Part shown: one piece after another, positions 1 through 8,767 of the stretch | How the letters are laid out: each line of letters opens with the position of its first letter | How positions within the stretch are numbered: the first letter of the stretch is position 1 | From: Algoriphagus sp. Y33 | GTDB taxonomy: Bacteria; Bacteroidota; Bacteroidia; Cytophagales; Cyclobacteriaceae | Assembly (NCBI RefSeq): GCF_014838715.1 | Contig: NZ_CP061947.1 | Span: 2,294,001 to 2,358,000, forward strand | DNA: 64,000 nt | Reading direction: 5' to 3' | Notes under the pieces: generated by a model | What the model was told of the DNA's origin: nothing | Seen by the model: the letters and a program-made list of their open reading frames with translations, nothing else | The model's database searches: none | Position numbers and translations under genes: made by a program

Positions 1-837
1 CCATTCTTCCTGTAAGGCTTTGATCGTAGACATGCTAAGAGTAGTCTCTTCTCCATCTACTAGATCACGAAGTTTATTCAGCAACTCAGTTTTGGCAGCC
101 AAATTAGTTTCCTTTTGTTTTTCAGCCTCTTTTTTAAGTGACCCAAGCTGATGGCGATATTCGTAATAATAGGTATTAAACTCTTTCTCTTCATCACTTG
201 GACGAAAGTCAAAATCATCCTCTACCCCACCCTCAGCTTTGAACCTCTCCAGTGCTTCGTCTTTCTCTTTATGGGTAAATTCATCGAAAGCAGCTTTGAT
301 CTCGTGGACAAGCTTATCGATTTTATAGATATTTTCTTGTTTGATTTTACTTTTCAACAAGGCAACCAGCTCAATTTTAGAAAGTGAAGTGATATCCACA
401 TCTTCCCCATGATGCTCATCTTCATTCTCTTCTTCGGATACCTCGGCAACTTCTATAGATTCGGCGGGAAGAGTCTTTCCTTCTTCAGGCGCTGCTTCTT
501 TGGCTATACTTTCAGTTGAGGAATTTATTTCCTCCTTAACCTCACTGGTTTTCGCTGAATCGTTCTCCGGAGTTTCCACTTGCTCGACAGTGCCTTCTTC
601 TAATGGCTTTTGGTCAGTTTCTACAGGTTTATCGGTATCTTCCGCATCTTCAGCAATCACTTTTGCAGGTTCTTCCTCTGAGGGATTCACTTCAGTAGTA
701 GATCCAACGGTTCCACTAGCTACACTTTCTTCGTTAGCCTCAGGGTTGCTTTCCTTATCGATACTCTTTACCTCTTCTGATTTGGAGGATTGAGTCACCT
801 TATCCTTTTCGGACAAATCATTACTTTTCTCAGTCAT
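1..837 (-). CDS. DUF349 domain-containing protein (N-terminal part, runs off the left edge)
   Basis: The minus strand is open from an ATG at 835-837 to the window edge, giving the first 279 residues of a longer protein. The first ~140 residues are a low-complexity stretch very rich in Glu, Ser and Thr, with no signal peptide or membrane segment. After it comes a charged helical part with LSKIELVALLK, then a Tyr-rich segment (FNTYYYEYRHQLG) and LLNKLRDLVDG, which match the start of Bacteroidota DUF349 proteins: long chains of helical repeats of unknown cytoplasmic role. The molecular function is not established. The acidic head probably acts as a flexible tail. Confident as a gene and family; the C-terminal repeats lie outside the window. 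Confidence 0.75.
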   Translation of the reverse strand, partial: MTEKSNDLSEKDKVTQSSKSEEVKSIDKESNPEANEESVASGTVGSTTEVNPSEEEPAKVIAEDAEDTDKPVETDQKPLEEGTVEQVETPENDSAKTSEVKEEINSSTESIAKEAAPEEGKTLPAESIEVAEVSEEENEDEHHGEDVDITSLSKIELVALLKSKIKQENIYKIDKLVHEIKAAFDEFTHKEKDEALERFKAEGGVEDDFDFRPSDEEKEFNTYYYEYRHQLGSLKKEAEKQKETNLAAKTELLNKLRDLVDGEETTLSMSTIKALQEEW

Positions 838-885
838 AAAAACAGTACTATTAGGGGGCAATATGGGCAAAAGTAGGGATTTTGC

Positions 886-1455
886 CTAATTTAATCTTGG
901 ATCTAGCGGATAATTTGCTATCACCTTAAACTCTCCACCCATATTCTTAAGTAAGTTTTTCCAGAGCTCTTCGGGTGTCAAATTGAAGGTTTGCTCATCG
1001 ATATTTTCACTACAAACAATCCAAATTTCATCAGACAGCTCATCCTCCAATTGCTCTGAACCCCAACCGCTATAACCTAAAAAGAATCGTACTGAATCAG
1101 GGTTAATCAATCCAAGCTTTAACTTCTCCACCAAGGAATCATAATGTCCACCCCACCATATATTCTTTCCCAATGAAATACTGCCCTCCAATGCCATTTC
1201 TCCAATGTATATAAAGTGCAAGGTGTTTTGCTCCACTGGCCCACCGACAAATACATCCTTGTCCAAAAAGTCTAATGCTTCAACTAGCTCACCCAATTTA
1301 AGAATTGAGGGTTTGTTTATTATTAGACCAAAGCTTCCTTCTTCTGAATGCTCACAAAGCAAAACCACAGAACGAACGAAATTTTCGTCCTGAAGAAATG
1401 GCTCGGAAATCAGAAGATCACCGGCTTTAGGATTACGTTGTTCATCTTTACTCAT
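886..1455 (-). CDS. YqgE/AlgH family protein (UPF0301)
   Basis: A 189-residue cytoplasmic protein whose length and motifs fit the YqgE/AlgH family: GDLLISEPFL near residue 12, SFGLIINKP near 41, a VFVGGPV turn near 88, and FFLGYSGWG near 124. The biochemical role of the family is unknown. In Pseudomonas AlgH was named for an effect on alginate gene expression, and structures show a compact alpha/beta fold without an obvious catalytic site. It starts from an ATG at 1455, 48 bp downstream of the DUF349 gene's start on the same strand side, and is divergent from pdxH with only 72 bp between the starts, so the two may share a promoter region. No odd features. Confidence 0.88.
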   Translation of the reverse strand: MSKDEQRNPKAGDLLISEPFLQDENFVRSVVLLCEHSEEGSFGLIINKPSILKLGELVEALDFLDKDVFVGGPVEQNTLHFIYIGEMALEGSISLGKNIWWGGHYDSLVEKLKLGLINPDSVRFFLGYSGWGSEQLEDELSDEIWIVCSENIDEQTFNLTPEELWKNLLKNMGGEFKVIANYPLDPRLN

Positions 1456-1527
1456 TCTCCTTAAAATCTAAATTCTCGAAAAATATAGATCATAATTTTT
1501 TAAATGCAATGCCAATGGTAATTTTAT

Positions 1528-2190
1528 ATGCAAGATTTTATTGACCAACAACCTGCCATGGACATCTCAGCAATACGTAAAGACTATTCTATCAAATCGC
1601 TGGATATCAGCGATGTAAACATTAATCCAATAGTGCAATTTGAGTCGTGGTTTAAGGAAGCTATAAATGCTGAAGTCCTGGAGGTCAACGCCATGACAGT
1701 TGCTACTTTAGGGCTTGATGGCACACCCAATGCAAGAATCTTACTGTTGAAAGGTGTAGATACGGGATTTGTGTTTTTCACCAATTATCAAAGTCAAAAA
1801 GGCAAAGAATTGGCAAAGCATAATTCCGCTTCATTGACTTTCTTTTGGCCAGAACTGGAGCGCCAAGTACGGGTACGTGGAAAGGTAGAAAAAGTGACAG
1901 TGGAAGAATCTGATGCTTATTTTTTCTCCCGTCCCCTAGGTTCTCAAATTGGAGCGTGGGTATCCCCACAAAGTGAAACTATAGGTTCTAGGGAAGAAAT
2001 AAACACCAATAAAGTCGATGTAGAAAAGCAATTTGAAGGAAAAGCTATAAGTCGCCCTCCTCATTGGGGGGGATACCGATTGCTGCCCTCAACCATTGAG
2101 TTCTGGCAAGGCAGGCCAAGCAGGCTCCATGATAGAATCAAATACGAATTTCAGGATGGCAAATGGATTATCACCAGACTTGCTCCTTGA
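1528..2190 (+). CDS. pdxH: Pyridoxamine 5'-phosphate oxidase
   Basis: FMN enzyme that oxidises pyridoxamine- or pyridoxine-5'-phosphate to pyridoxal 5'-phosphate, the last step of vitamin B6 synthesis and salvage. The 220 residues carry the family's FMN-binding stretch RILLLKGVDTGFVFFTNY at 70-87, RQVRVRGKVEKV at 112-123, FFSRPLGSQIGAWVSPQS near 132-149, the C-terminal block EFWQGRPSRLHDR at 191-203 and the characteristic end RLAP. Length equals that of the E. coli enzyme. The first ATG (1528) gives a slightly long N-terminus; the ATG at 1558 (MDISAIRKDY) is an equally good start. It converges with bshB1, the two stop codons being only 4 bp apart, so there is no room for a conventional terminator. 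Confidence 0.95.
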   Translation: MQDFIDQQPAMDISAIRKDYSIKSLDISDVNINPIVQFESWFKEAINAEVLEVNAMTVATLGLDGTPNARILLLKGVDTGFVFFTNYQSQKGKELAKHNSASLTFFWPELERQVRVRGKVEKVTVEESDAYFFSRPLGSQIGAWVSPQSETIGSREEINTNKVDVEKQFEGKAISRPPHWGGYRLLPSTIEFWQGRPSRLHDRIKYEFQDGKWIITRLAP

Positions 2191-2194
2191 TTGA

Positions 2195-2911
2195 CTACTT
2201 TAACCCGAAAAGATTATCAGTCCCTATCATTCGCTCCACGGTAAACCCCTCTCCATATTTCGTAAGTATTTTATGGCCAAATTCCCTGGCACGAGCTTCA
2301 ATAAAAGGAAGAAATTCGGGATCTGAGATAAAACTTACAGGTTCTTCGCTTGACGGATCGTAAAACTGGGACTGAAATGCCAAAATGCTGTCGATTTTCG
2401 TTTGCCAGTAAGGAGTGATATCCATGACAAAATCAGGCTCAATGTAATTGTTTTGAATATAGTGATAGACATATTTAGGTCTCCAGGCTTCTTGCTGTAC
2501 ACCGTCAATTTGAGTTTCAATCTTACGGAGTCCACTCATAAAACAAGCCGTGGTAGCCAAGCCGGATCCCTTGCCATGATCAGGATGCCTATCTGATACT
2601 GCATTGGCCAAAACAATCTCAGGCCTGTATTTTCTGATCAGTTCGATCAGTTTCAACTGATGGTCTTCATCATTTTGAAAATACACATCCTTGAACCCCA
2701 AGTTCTCTCTAACAGAAAGATTCAGAATTTTGCCGGAAGTTTCCGCTTCCCGCAGGCGTAATTCCGGCGTTCCACGGGTTCCCATTTCTCCTTGTGTAAA
2801 ATCCACTACCCCTACTTTGTGTCCTAGTGCCACATGAGCGGCGATAGTTCCGGAACATCCAAGCTCTGCATCATCGGGGTGTGCGGCAAATACCAATATA
2901 TCCAGTTTCAT
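2195..2911 (-). CDS. bshB1: Bacillithiol biosynthesis deacetylase BshB1
   Basis: Zn-dependent LmbE/PIG-L-fold deacetylase that removes the acetyl group from GlcNAc-malate to give GlcN-malate, the second step of bacillithiol synthesis. Bacillithiol is the low-molecular-weight thiol used by many Bacteroidota and Firmicutes in place of glutathione. The 238 residues have the metal-binding AHPDD motif at 10-14, the GTRGTPELRLREA block at 45-57 and the second metal motif HPDH at 109-112, all intact, and the length is typical. It converges with pdxH. The 5' leader is AT-rich, and 70-90 bp upstream of the start lies a 20-bp element nearly identical to one upstream of the SDR gene at 48567-49307, suggesting shared control. 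No bshA or bshC is in the window. Confidence 0.93.
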   Translation of the reverse strand: MKLDILVFAAHPDDAELGCSGTIAAHVALGHKVGVVDFTQGEMGTRGTPELRLREAETSGKILNLSVRENLGFKDVYFQNDEDHQLKLIELIRKYRPEIVLANAVSDRHPDHGKGSGLATTACFMSGLRKIETQIDGVQQEAWRPKYVYHYIQNNYIEPDFVMDITPYWQTKIDSILAFQSQFYDPSSEEPVSFISDPEFLPFIEARAREFGHKILTKYGEGFTVERMIGTDNLFGLK

Positions 2912-2939
2912 GAGTTTATAATTTGATTTTTATTAACCA

Positions 2940-3000
2940 TCCCGATTAGTCGGGGCGGGTTATAGAATCCAGAAGGTTGTATAATCATCACATTGCGTGA
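2940..3000. promoter_or_regulatory. Palindrome plus 20-bp element upstream of bshB1
   Basis: Two structures lie between the bshB1 start and the upstream peptidase gene. The first is a small hairpin, CCCGA-TTAG-TCGGG (2941-2954). The second is the 20-mer ATAATCATCACATTGCGTGA (2981-3000), whose 3' part is an inverted repeat TCAC-N5-GTGA. The 20-mer matches 18 of 20 bases at 49356-49375, where it is again followed by a CCCG...CGGG palindrome and again sits upstream of a minus-strand gene. It could be a regulator binding site or a dispersed repeat; the sequence alone does not decide. Confidence 0.45.
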
Positions 3001-3065
3001 CACACTTAAGGTACTACTACCTTACTCCGGCAGGCTCGATTCCATTACTATTCCAGTTTTTAAGT

Positions 3066-4127
3066 TCATCGTATTCGTAAATTCTGTCCTATGCGCAATA
3101 TTGTACGCGTTGAAATTCCATTTAATCGGGTAAGTGAACTGACCGAAACTCCATATTTACGTGCAATAGATCCCAGATTATCTCCTTTTTTCACTTTATG
3201 ATAGGCATTTGTTCTTGCAGGAACATTTGCTTTTGCCTGAGCAGTATTACCAAAAAGGCCAGGAGTGATTAAATAATTTTGGCTCCGGATTTTATATTCC
3301 GGAAAATCATATACTTTCTCCGCATCAAATGCCAAGCCTCGGTAGCGAAGCTCGTAGTGAAGATGTGATCCTGTACTTCTACCTGTGTTTCCTCCTTTAG
3401 CTATCAAATCCCCCGCTTTTACTTCCTGTCCTACTTCTACAAGCTGTCTGGATAGATGACCATAAAGTGTTTCCAGGCCATTTTTATGCCTAATTACAAT
3501 GTAATAGCCATATCCGTACCTGTCATAAGATTTAATACGCACTATTCCATCAAATCCGCTGTACACGGAATCTCCCGTATCCAGATCTAAGTCGGTTCCA
3601 TAGTGCCAGCGCCTCCATCTGTATCCATATGAAGATGTTATGGGAGTTTTCGCTAAAGGCATTTTCCAATTGTAACCAAAAAATTCATCGTAAAGACGGA
3701 TATTTACCGTGTCAGTAAAGGTCTTTGGGTCAAAGTTGTAAATGTCAATTTTATTTGAATCCCAAGATGAATAATACTCAAATGCTGTGACCCAAATACT
3801 GTCTATTTGAATCTGCTCAGATATTTTGACAAGCTGATTCGTTGGAGCCCAAATGATAATATTCTGATCCTCGCTTATGATAGAACGAACTCGACCTAAA
3901 TTCACATTATTTTCAAAAATAATGGAATCAGTAACCGAAGATAATGTCCGAAGATAAGAGTCTTGATCGAATGTCCTTAGCTCGATATTTCTCCTCTCAT
4001 GGCCTACTTCAGAGGGTTGGGTCGTGTTGTTTTTCTTGATAATCTTAGGAAAAATTTGAGCATTGACACTTAAAGTGCCAATGCTCAAATTTATACAAAA
4101 GACTAAAAATAGGATCGAATACCTCAT
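3066..4127 (-). CDS. M23 family metallopeptidase with C-terminal LysM domain
   Basis: Exported peptidoglycan hydrolase or regulator of hydrolysis (353 aa). Residues 1-24 are a signal peptide ending VNAQ. A poorly conserved linker of ~130 residues follows, then the LytM/M23 domain at about 160-275. Its Zn ligands are intact: H175-x3-D179 (HYGTD) and the HLH motif at 255-257 (HLHYE). Residues ~310-353 form a LysM peptidoglycan-binding repeat (HKVKKGDNLGSIARKYGVS). With all ligands present it is probably an active endopeptidase acting on cross-links in the periplasm. It begins 9 bp after the trxB stop on the same strand and probably shares its transcript. The neighbour gives no specific functional clue. 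Confidence 0.9.
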   Translation of the reverse strand: MRYSILFLVFCINLSIGTLSVNAQIFPKIIKKNNTTQPSEVGHERRNIELRTFDQDSYLRTLSSVTDSIIFENNVNLGRVRSIISEDQNIIIWAPTNQLVKISEQIQIDSIWVTAFEYYSSWDSNKIDIYNFDPKTFTDTVNIRLYDEFFGYNWKMPLAKTPITSSYGYRWRRWHYGTDLDLDTGDSVYSGFDGIVRIKSYDRYGYGYYIVIRHKNGLETLYGHLSRQLVEVGQEVKAGDLIAKGGNTGRSTGSHLHYELRYRGLAFDAEKVYDFPEYKIRSQNYLITPGLFGNTAQAKANVPARTNAYHKVKKGDNLGSIARKYGVSVSSLTRLNGISTRTILRIGQNLRIR

Positions 4128-4136
4128 TTATTGGGT

Positions 4137-5081
4137 TTAATCATTCTCGAACTCAGCCAAATACCGTTCAGCATCCAGTGCAGCCATACAGCCAGTACCC
4201 GCCGCAGTGACTGCTTGTCGGTAGATGTTGTCCTGCGCATCTCCACAAGCAAAAACACCCTCAACGTTGGTTTTAGTACTTCCTGGGATAGTTTTGATAT
4301 AACCGGCCTCATCCATGTGAATAAAATCCTTGAATATGGCGGTGTTTGGTTGATGACCAATAGCAACAAAGAAGCCAGAAATAGCAATTTCTGATTTTTC
4401 TCCTGTTTTATTATTAAAGATTCTTACACCATTTACTTCGTCCTTACCCAAGATCTCATCAGTCTCTGTGTTCCAGAGAATTTCTATTTTAGGATTGTTC
4501 ATGACACGTTTTTGCATAATCTGAGAAGCACGCATCTCATCTTTACGAACAATCATATAAACTTTGCTACATATATTGGATAGATACGAAGCTTCCTCGC
4601 ATGCCGTATCCCCTGCACCTACTACTGCAACTTCCTGTCCTCTGAAAAAGAACCCATCACATACCGCACAGGCAGAAACACCTTTTCCGTTCAGCCTGCT
4701 TTCACTTTCTAGTCCCAGCCATTTGGCAGAGGCTCCCGTCGAAATCAAAACTGTATCTGCATTAATAGTGACTTGCTCATCGATAATCACCGTATGCGGC
4801 TTAGTAGAGAAGTCTACACTTGTGGCTAATCCATACCTCACTTGAGCACCAAAGCGTTCTGCCTGTTTTCTAAAGTCCTCCATCATCTCAGGACCTGCCA
4901 CACCATTCGGGTACCCAGGATAATTTTCCACATCATTTGTGATGGTCAGCTGACCACCCGGCTGTCCGCCAGTATATAATACAGGAGAAAGCCCTGCTCT
5001 GGAAGCGTATATAGCAGCGGTATAACCTGCCGGTCCTGATCCGATGATCAAGACTTTTACTTTTTCAATTTCTGGTTTCAT
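4137..5081 (-). CDS. trxB: Thioredoxin-disulfide reductase
   Basis: Cytoplasmic FAD enzyme that uses NADPH to reduce thioredoxin. The 314 residues include the FAD-binding Rossmann motif GSGPAG at 14-19, the GGQPGGQL loop at 38-45, the redox-active CxxC (Cys138-Ala-Val-Cys141, followed by DG), the NADPH-binding GAGDTA motif near 155, and the C-terminal FAD motif GVFACGDAQD near 269. All catalytic residues are present and the length is standard for low-molecular-weight TrxB. It is the first gene of a two-gene unit with the M23 peptidase. A plausible promoter with a Bacteroidota-type -7 box lies 24-55 bp upstream of its start. Confidence 0.97.
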   Translation of the reverse strand: MKPEIEKVKVLIIGSGPAGYTAAIYASRAGLSPVLYTGGQPGGQLTITNDVENYPGYPNGVAGPEMMEDFRKQAERFGAQVRYGLATSVDFSTKPHTVIIDEQVTINADTVLISTGASAKWLGLESESRLNGKGVSACAVCDGFFFRGQEVAVVGAGDTACEEASYLSNICSKVYMIVRKDEMRASQIMQKRVMNNPKIEILWNTETDEILGKDEVNGVRIFNNKTGEKSEIAISGFFVAIGHQPNTAIFKDFIHMDEAGYIKTIPGSTKTNVEGVFACGDAQDNIYRQAVTAAGTGCMAALDAERYLAEFEND

Positions 5082-5104
5082 TAATAATAATATATTAAAT
5101 TGGG

Positions 5105-5135
5105 CAAATTTCAGGAATTCTACTCTGGTAACAAA
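5105..5135 (-). promoter_or_regulatory. Probable promoter of trxB-M23 unit
   Basis: On the minus strand a TTTG (-33 box, 5132-5135) is followed 18 bases later by TGAAATTTG (-7 box, ending at 5105). This is close to the Bacteroidota consensus TTTG / TAnnTTTG. The -7 box departs from consensus at its first bases and the spacing is one base shorter than at other promoters in this window, so this is moderate evidence only. Confidence 0.35.
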
Positions 5136-5217
5136 GTTGCATATTGTTAAAATTCCCTAAGCTTGCGGCTTTTGGGAATAATTCTGCTTACCGGCAGACG
5201 CATAAATGTAATCTCAT

Positions 5218-5245
5218 AAAAAAAGGGGGCTAAAAACCCCCTTTT
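5218..5245 (-). terminator. Rho-independent terminator after rpoD
   Basis: A hairpin with the stem AAAAGGGGG / CCCCCTTTT and a loop of about 7 bases, followed on the minus strand by a run of seven T. It sits 16 bp past the stop codon of the sigma factor gene and ends that transcript before the trxB promoter region. Confidence 0.85.
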
Positions 5246-5260
5246 ATATTGTATGCTTAC

Positions 5261-6124
5261 TTATCCGAGGTAAGGTTTTAGCGTCTTACTACGGGAAGTA
5301 TGTCTCAGTCGACGGATTGCCTTCTCTTTTATTTGTCGTACCCGCTCTCTGGTAAGATTGAATTTTTCTCCGATTTCTTCCAAAGTCATCGCATGTTCTC
5401 CATTAAGACCAAAATAAAGCGTGATTACATCAGCTTCTCTCTGGGTCAAAGTAGAAAGTGCACGTTGAACTTCTTTACGAAGGGAATCATTCATCAAGCC
5501 ATCGTCAGGCTTTTCGTCCCCGTCATTTTCCAATACATCCAAAAGGCTGTTTTCCTCACCTTGCACAAATGGTGCATCCATAGATACGTGACGGCCGGAG
5601 ATCTTCATAGTATCCACTACTTCATTGGCAGTTACCTCAAGCACCTCTGCTAGTTCTTCAGGGGATGGCTCACGTTCAAACTTCTGCTCAAGCTCGCTGA
5701 ATGTCTTGCTGATCTTATTCAATGAACCTACTCTGTTCAATGGAAGACGCACAATTCTTGACTGCTCCGCAAGTGCCTGTAGGATAGATTGTCTAATCCA
5801 CCATACGGCATAGGAGATGAATTTAAATCCACGGGTTTCATCAAATCGCTGTGCAGCCTTGATCAAACCAAGGTTGCCCTCATTGATCAAATCCCCCAAA
5901 GAAAGTCCTTGGTTCTGATACTGCTTGGCAACTGATACTACAAATCGAAGGTTGGCCTTGGTCAGTTTTTCGAGTGCCAATTGGTCACCTTCTCTAATTC
6001 GCTTGGCCAGAACTACCTCTTCATCTGCTGTCAACAGGTCAACTTTTCCAATCTCTTGAAGATATTTATCCAGGGATTGACTTTCTCTGTTGGTAATCTG
6101 TTTGCTAATCTTTAGCTGCCTCAT
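5261..6124 (-). CDS. rpoD: Primary RNA polymerase sigma factor (sigma-70/RpoD, Bacteroidota short type)
   Basis: Housekeeping sigma factor that directs RNA polymerase to the TTTG / TAnnTTTG promoters of this phylum. The 287 residues carry region 1.2 ([20 protein letters not shown], residues 17-36), region 2 with the core-binding and -10-recognition stretch ([21 protein letters not shown], then [10 protein letters not shown]), region 3 (RLPLNRV...[11 protein letters not shown]) and region 4.2 with the helix-turn-helix [20 protein letters not shown] near 242-261. It lacks the long acidic region 1.1 and the non-conserved insert of proteobacterial RpoD, as is usual for Bacteroidota. It is followed by a strong terminator and lies 67 bp downstream of pnp. 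Confidence 0.95.
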   Translation of the reverse strand: MRQLKISKQITNRESQSLDKYLQEIGKVDLLTADEEVVLAKRIREGDQLALEKLTKANLRFVVSVAKQYQNQGLSLGDLINEGNLGLIKAAQRFDETRGFKFISYAVWWIRQSILQALAEQSRIVRLPLNRVGSLNKISKTFSELEQKFEREPSPEELAEVLEVTANEVVDTMKISGRHVSMDAPFVQGEENSLLDVLENDGDEKPDDGLMNDSLRKEVQRALSTLTQREADVITLYFGLNGEHAMTLEEIGEKFNLTRERVRQIKEKAIRRLRHTSRSKTLKPYLG

Positions 6125-6191
6125 TCAGGAATATGATTTGTGAAATTTAATAGTTTAAGAGAATCAAATTAATCAATTGTATCGATTAACC

Positions 6192-8333
6192 TTATGCACT
6201 AGGTGCTTGTTTTTCAGGTTTTGGCAATAAAGCCTTTCTAGAAAGCTTGAATTTACCGGTCTTCTTATCGACGTCGATTAATTTAACCTGTATTTCTTCT
6301 CCCGGCTCAAGTACCCCATCCATGGTTTCCACACGCTCGTGCTTGATCTCCGAGATATGAAGTAAACCATCCTTACCCGGCATAAATTCCACAAAGGCGC
6401 CAAAAGGTTGAATGTTTTTTACTTTACCTGTGTAAACCTCTCCTATTTCGGGCTGAGCCACAATCGATTTGATACGGGATAGTGCTGCATTAAGTTTATC
6501 CTGATTGGCAGAAAAAATATTGATCTTACCCTGATTGTCTATTTCTTCGATCACAATGGTAGCTCCTGTATCCTTCTGGATCTCTTGGATCACTTTACCG
6601 CCAGGTCCGATCACTGCACCAATCAATTCCTTTGGAATCATCATGATGAATGATCTTGGGGTATGGGGCTTCAATTCTGCCTTAGGTGCTGCAAGTGTTT
6701 TGGTGATTTCATCCAAAATATGAAGTCTTCCATCCTTAGCCTGAAGCAAAGCCTCCTTCAAAACAGAGTAATCCAATCCCTCTACTTTCAAATCCATCTG
6801 ACAGGCAGTGATACCTTTAGCAGTACCGGTCACTTTGAAATCCATATCACCCAGATGATCTTCGTCTCCCAAAATATCAGAAAGAATAGAATACTTACCT
6901 GTAGTGGCATCAGAGATCATACCCATTGCTATGCCCGTAACAGCCGATTTGATTGGAATACCGGCGTCCATCAATGCCAATGAACCGGCACAAACCGTAG
7001 CCATGGAAGATGAACCGTTTGATTCCAAAATATCAGAAACGATACGGATAGTATATGGATTCTGATCAGCCGGGGGAAGTACTTTTTTCAAAGCTCTCAT
7101 AGCAAGGTTGCCATGACCTACTTCCCTTCTTCCAGGTCCTCTGTTTATTTTTACCTCCCCTGTTGAAAATCCCGGGAAATTATAATGAAGATAAAACTTA
7201 TTAAATCCAGAAATGGTCGCCCCATCTACCATCATTTCGTCCATCTTAGTACCCAAGGTACAAGTGGTAAGAGATTGAGTTTCTCCTCTGGTAAATACTG
7301 CAGAACCGTGGGCAGATGGCAGGTAATCAACTACGGACCATATAGGTCTAACTTCGTCAAGTTTTCTACCATCTAATCTCTTCTTCTCATTCAAAGTCAA
7401 GTTTCTGGCAGCTTCCTTATGGATTTTGCTGAAATATGGACCGATTAGACTTGCTTCGAACTCATGCTCTTCACCCAAGCTGGCTACAAACTCTTCTTTG
7501 ATTTCTTTGATCAAAGCCGAACGCTCAGATTTATTAGCTATTTGTTTGCTTACAGAGGCATATAGTTTGTCGTAAACATCAGCTCTCATCTTATCGAAAA
7601 GTGCCGGATCAGACTTCTCGTGATTGTATTCTCTTTTTACTTCTTTGCCTACAAGTTTGGTCAACTCGATTTGGGCTTGGCAATGTCTCTTGATTTCCTC
7701 ATGAGCATATTGCATTGCTTCCAGCATCTCCTCTTCTTGAATCTCATTTGCTTCGCCTTCTACCATTAAGATAAATTCCAGCGAACCCGCAACTATAAAT
7801 TCCAAAGAAGCTTTTTCCAACTCACTTGGAGTCGGATTGATTTTCAATTTGCCATCGATTTTCGCTACACGAACCTCAGAGATAGGGCCATTGAACGGGA
7901 TATCAGAAACAGCCAAAGCTGCTGAAGCAGCAAGACCGGCCAATGCATCAGGAAGCACATCCTCGTCTCCACTTATTAATGTAATGGCGATCTGGGTATC
8001 TGCATGATAATCGTCCGGAAAAATAGGCCGAATAGCTCTATCCACAATTCGGCTAATCAATATCTCATAATCGGAAAGTCTTCCTTCCCTCTTCAAAAAT
8101 CCTCCGGGAATTTTCCCTGAGGAAGCAAATTTCTCTTGGTAGTCAACAGACATAGGTAAAAAATCCACCCCTTCCCCAGCTTCCTTCTTGGACATTGCTG
8201 TAGCCAAAAGCATAGCCTTTCCCATCTTCACTACTACTGAGCCATCAGCCTGCTTAGCCAATGCACCGGTTTCTATTATAATTTCTCTGCCATCTTCCAG
8301 GGTGATGGTCTTGGTGATTAAGTTCGGTAACAT
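6192..8333 (-). CDS. pnp: Polyribonucleotide nucleotidyltransferase (PNPase)
   Basis: 3'-to-5' phosphorolytic exoribonuclease that degrades RNA to nucleoside diphosphates and takes part in mRNA turnover. The 713 residues show the full domain order: first RNase PH domain (~8-140), the all-alpha linker, second RNase PH domain with the catalytic block [11 protein letters not shown] and FTRGETQSL (~320-460), a KH domain (~555-615, [15 protein letters not shown]) and a C-terminal S1 domain (~625-700, [20 protein letters not shown]). Length is normal. It lies directly downstream of rpsO, the arrangement conserved across bacteria, with a terminator hairpin between the two genes, so part of its expression probably comes by read-through from the rpsO promoter. 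Confidence 0.97.
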   Translation of the reverse strand: MLPNLITKTITLEDGREIIIETGALAKQADGSVVVKMGKAMLLATAMSKKEAGEGVDFLPMSVDYQEKFASSGKIPGGFLKREGRLSDYEILISRIVDRAIRPIFPDDYHADTQIAITLISGDEDVLPDALAGLAASAALAVSDIPFNGPISEVRVAKIDGKLKINPTPSELEKASLEFIVAGSLEFILMVEGEANEIQEEEMLEAMQYAHEEIKRHCQAQIELTKLVGKEVKREYNHEKSDPALFDKMRADVYDKLYASVSKQIANKSERSALIKEIKEEFVASLGEEHEFEASLIGPYFSKIHKEAARNLTLNEKKRLDGRKLDEVRPIWSVVDYLPSAHGSAVFTRGETQSLTTCTLGTKMDEMMVDGATISGFNKFYLHYNFPGFSTGEVKINRGPGRREVGHGNLAMRALKKVLPPADQNPYTIRIVSDILESNGSSSMATVCAGSLALMDAGIPIKSAVTGIAMGMISDATTGKYSILSDILGDEDHLGDMDFKVTGTAKGITACQMDLKVEGLDYSVLKEALLQAKDGRLHILDEITKTLAAPKAELKPHTPRSFIMMIPKELIGAVIGPGGKVIQEIQKDTGATIVIEEIDNQGKINIFSANQDKLNAALSRIKSIVAQPEIGEVYTGKVKNIQPFGAFVEFMPGKDGLLHISEIKHERVETMDGVLEPGEEIQVKLIDVDKKTGKFKLSRKALLPKPEKQAPSA

Positions 8334-8395
8334 AAATGATTGTTTGTTTGCGTCGTTAGTGATAAAAGTGCTCGTATAACCTTAAAAATAAAAAA

Positions 8396-8423
8396 GTAAG
8401 GTTCTCTCGAATGAGAACCTTAC
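8396..8423 (-). terminator. Rho-independent terminator between rpsO and pnp
   Basis: A perfect 11-bp stem, GTAAGGTTCTC / GAGAACCTTAC, with a 6-base loop, followed on the minus strand by TTTTTTATTTTT. It begins 8 bp after the rpsO stop. Its position makes rpsO mainly monocistronic and leaves pnp with only read-through or its own promoter. Confidence 0.85.
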
Positions 8424-8431
8424 TAGTTTGG

Positions 8432-8707
8432 TTATTTTCTGATTCCTAGCTCGGCGATGATTGATCTGTATCGCTCGATTTCTTTCTTGTGAAGGTAATC
8501 CAATAGGCTTCTTCTCTTACCTACCAGCTTCAGCAAACCAAGTCTTGAGGAGTGATCCTTCTTATTTGATTTCAAATGCTCGGTCAAATGCTTGATTCTG
8601 TGTGTAAAGAGGGCAATCTGTGACTCAGGAGATCCTGTGTCAGTAGCAGATTTTAACCGTCCATGATTCTTAAATAACTCTTCTTTAATCTCTGAGGATA
8701 AATACAT
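8432..8707 (-). CDS. rpsO: 30S ribosomal protein S15
   Basis: Primary 16S rRNA-binding protein of the small-subunit platform. The 91 residues match the S15 family: [23 protein letters not shown] at about 24-46, then the rRNA-contact segment [22 protein letters not shown] at about 51-72. Length is standard (89-91 aa). It precedes pnp as in most bacteria. A consensus -7 box TACCTTTG lies 28-35 bp upstream of the start. S15 often represses its own translation through its mRNA leader, but the leader here (about 25 nt) is too short to show a clear mimic of the rRNA site. Confidence 0.97.
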   Translation of the reverse strand: MYLSSEIKEELFKNHGRLKSATDTGSPESQIALFTHRIKHLTEHLKSNKKDHSSRLGLLKLVGKRRSLLDYLHKKEIERYRSIIAELGIRK

Positions 8708-8734
8708 GTTTAGCTAAATTTTGTAAAACAACCA

Positions 8735-8742
8735 CAAAGGTA
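8735..8742 (-). promoter_or_regulatory. -7 promoter box of rpsO
   Basis: The minus strand reads TACCTTTG, a perfect match to the Bacteroidota TAnnTTTG box, with the start codon 28 bp downstream, implying a leader of about 23 nt. No convincing TTG -33 box is visible at the expected distance. Confidence 0.45.
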
Positions 8743-8767
8743 GGATTTATTTTGAGAAAATGAAAGC

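Noticed and set aside
500..793. Plus-strand frame of 97 residues rich in Ser, Thr and Val
   Set aside because: It is the antisense reflection of the Glu/Ser-rich head of the DUF349 gene.
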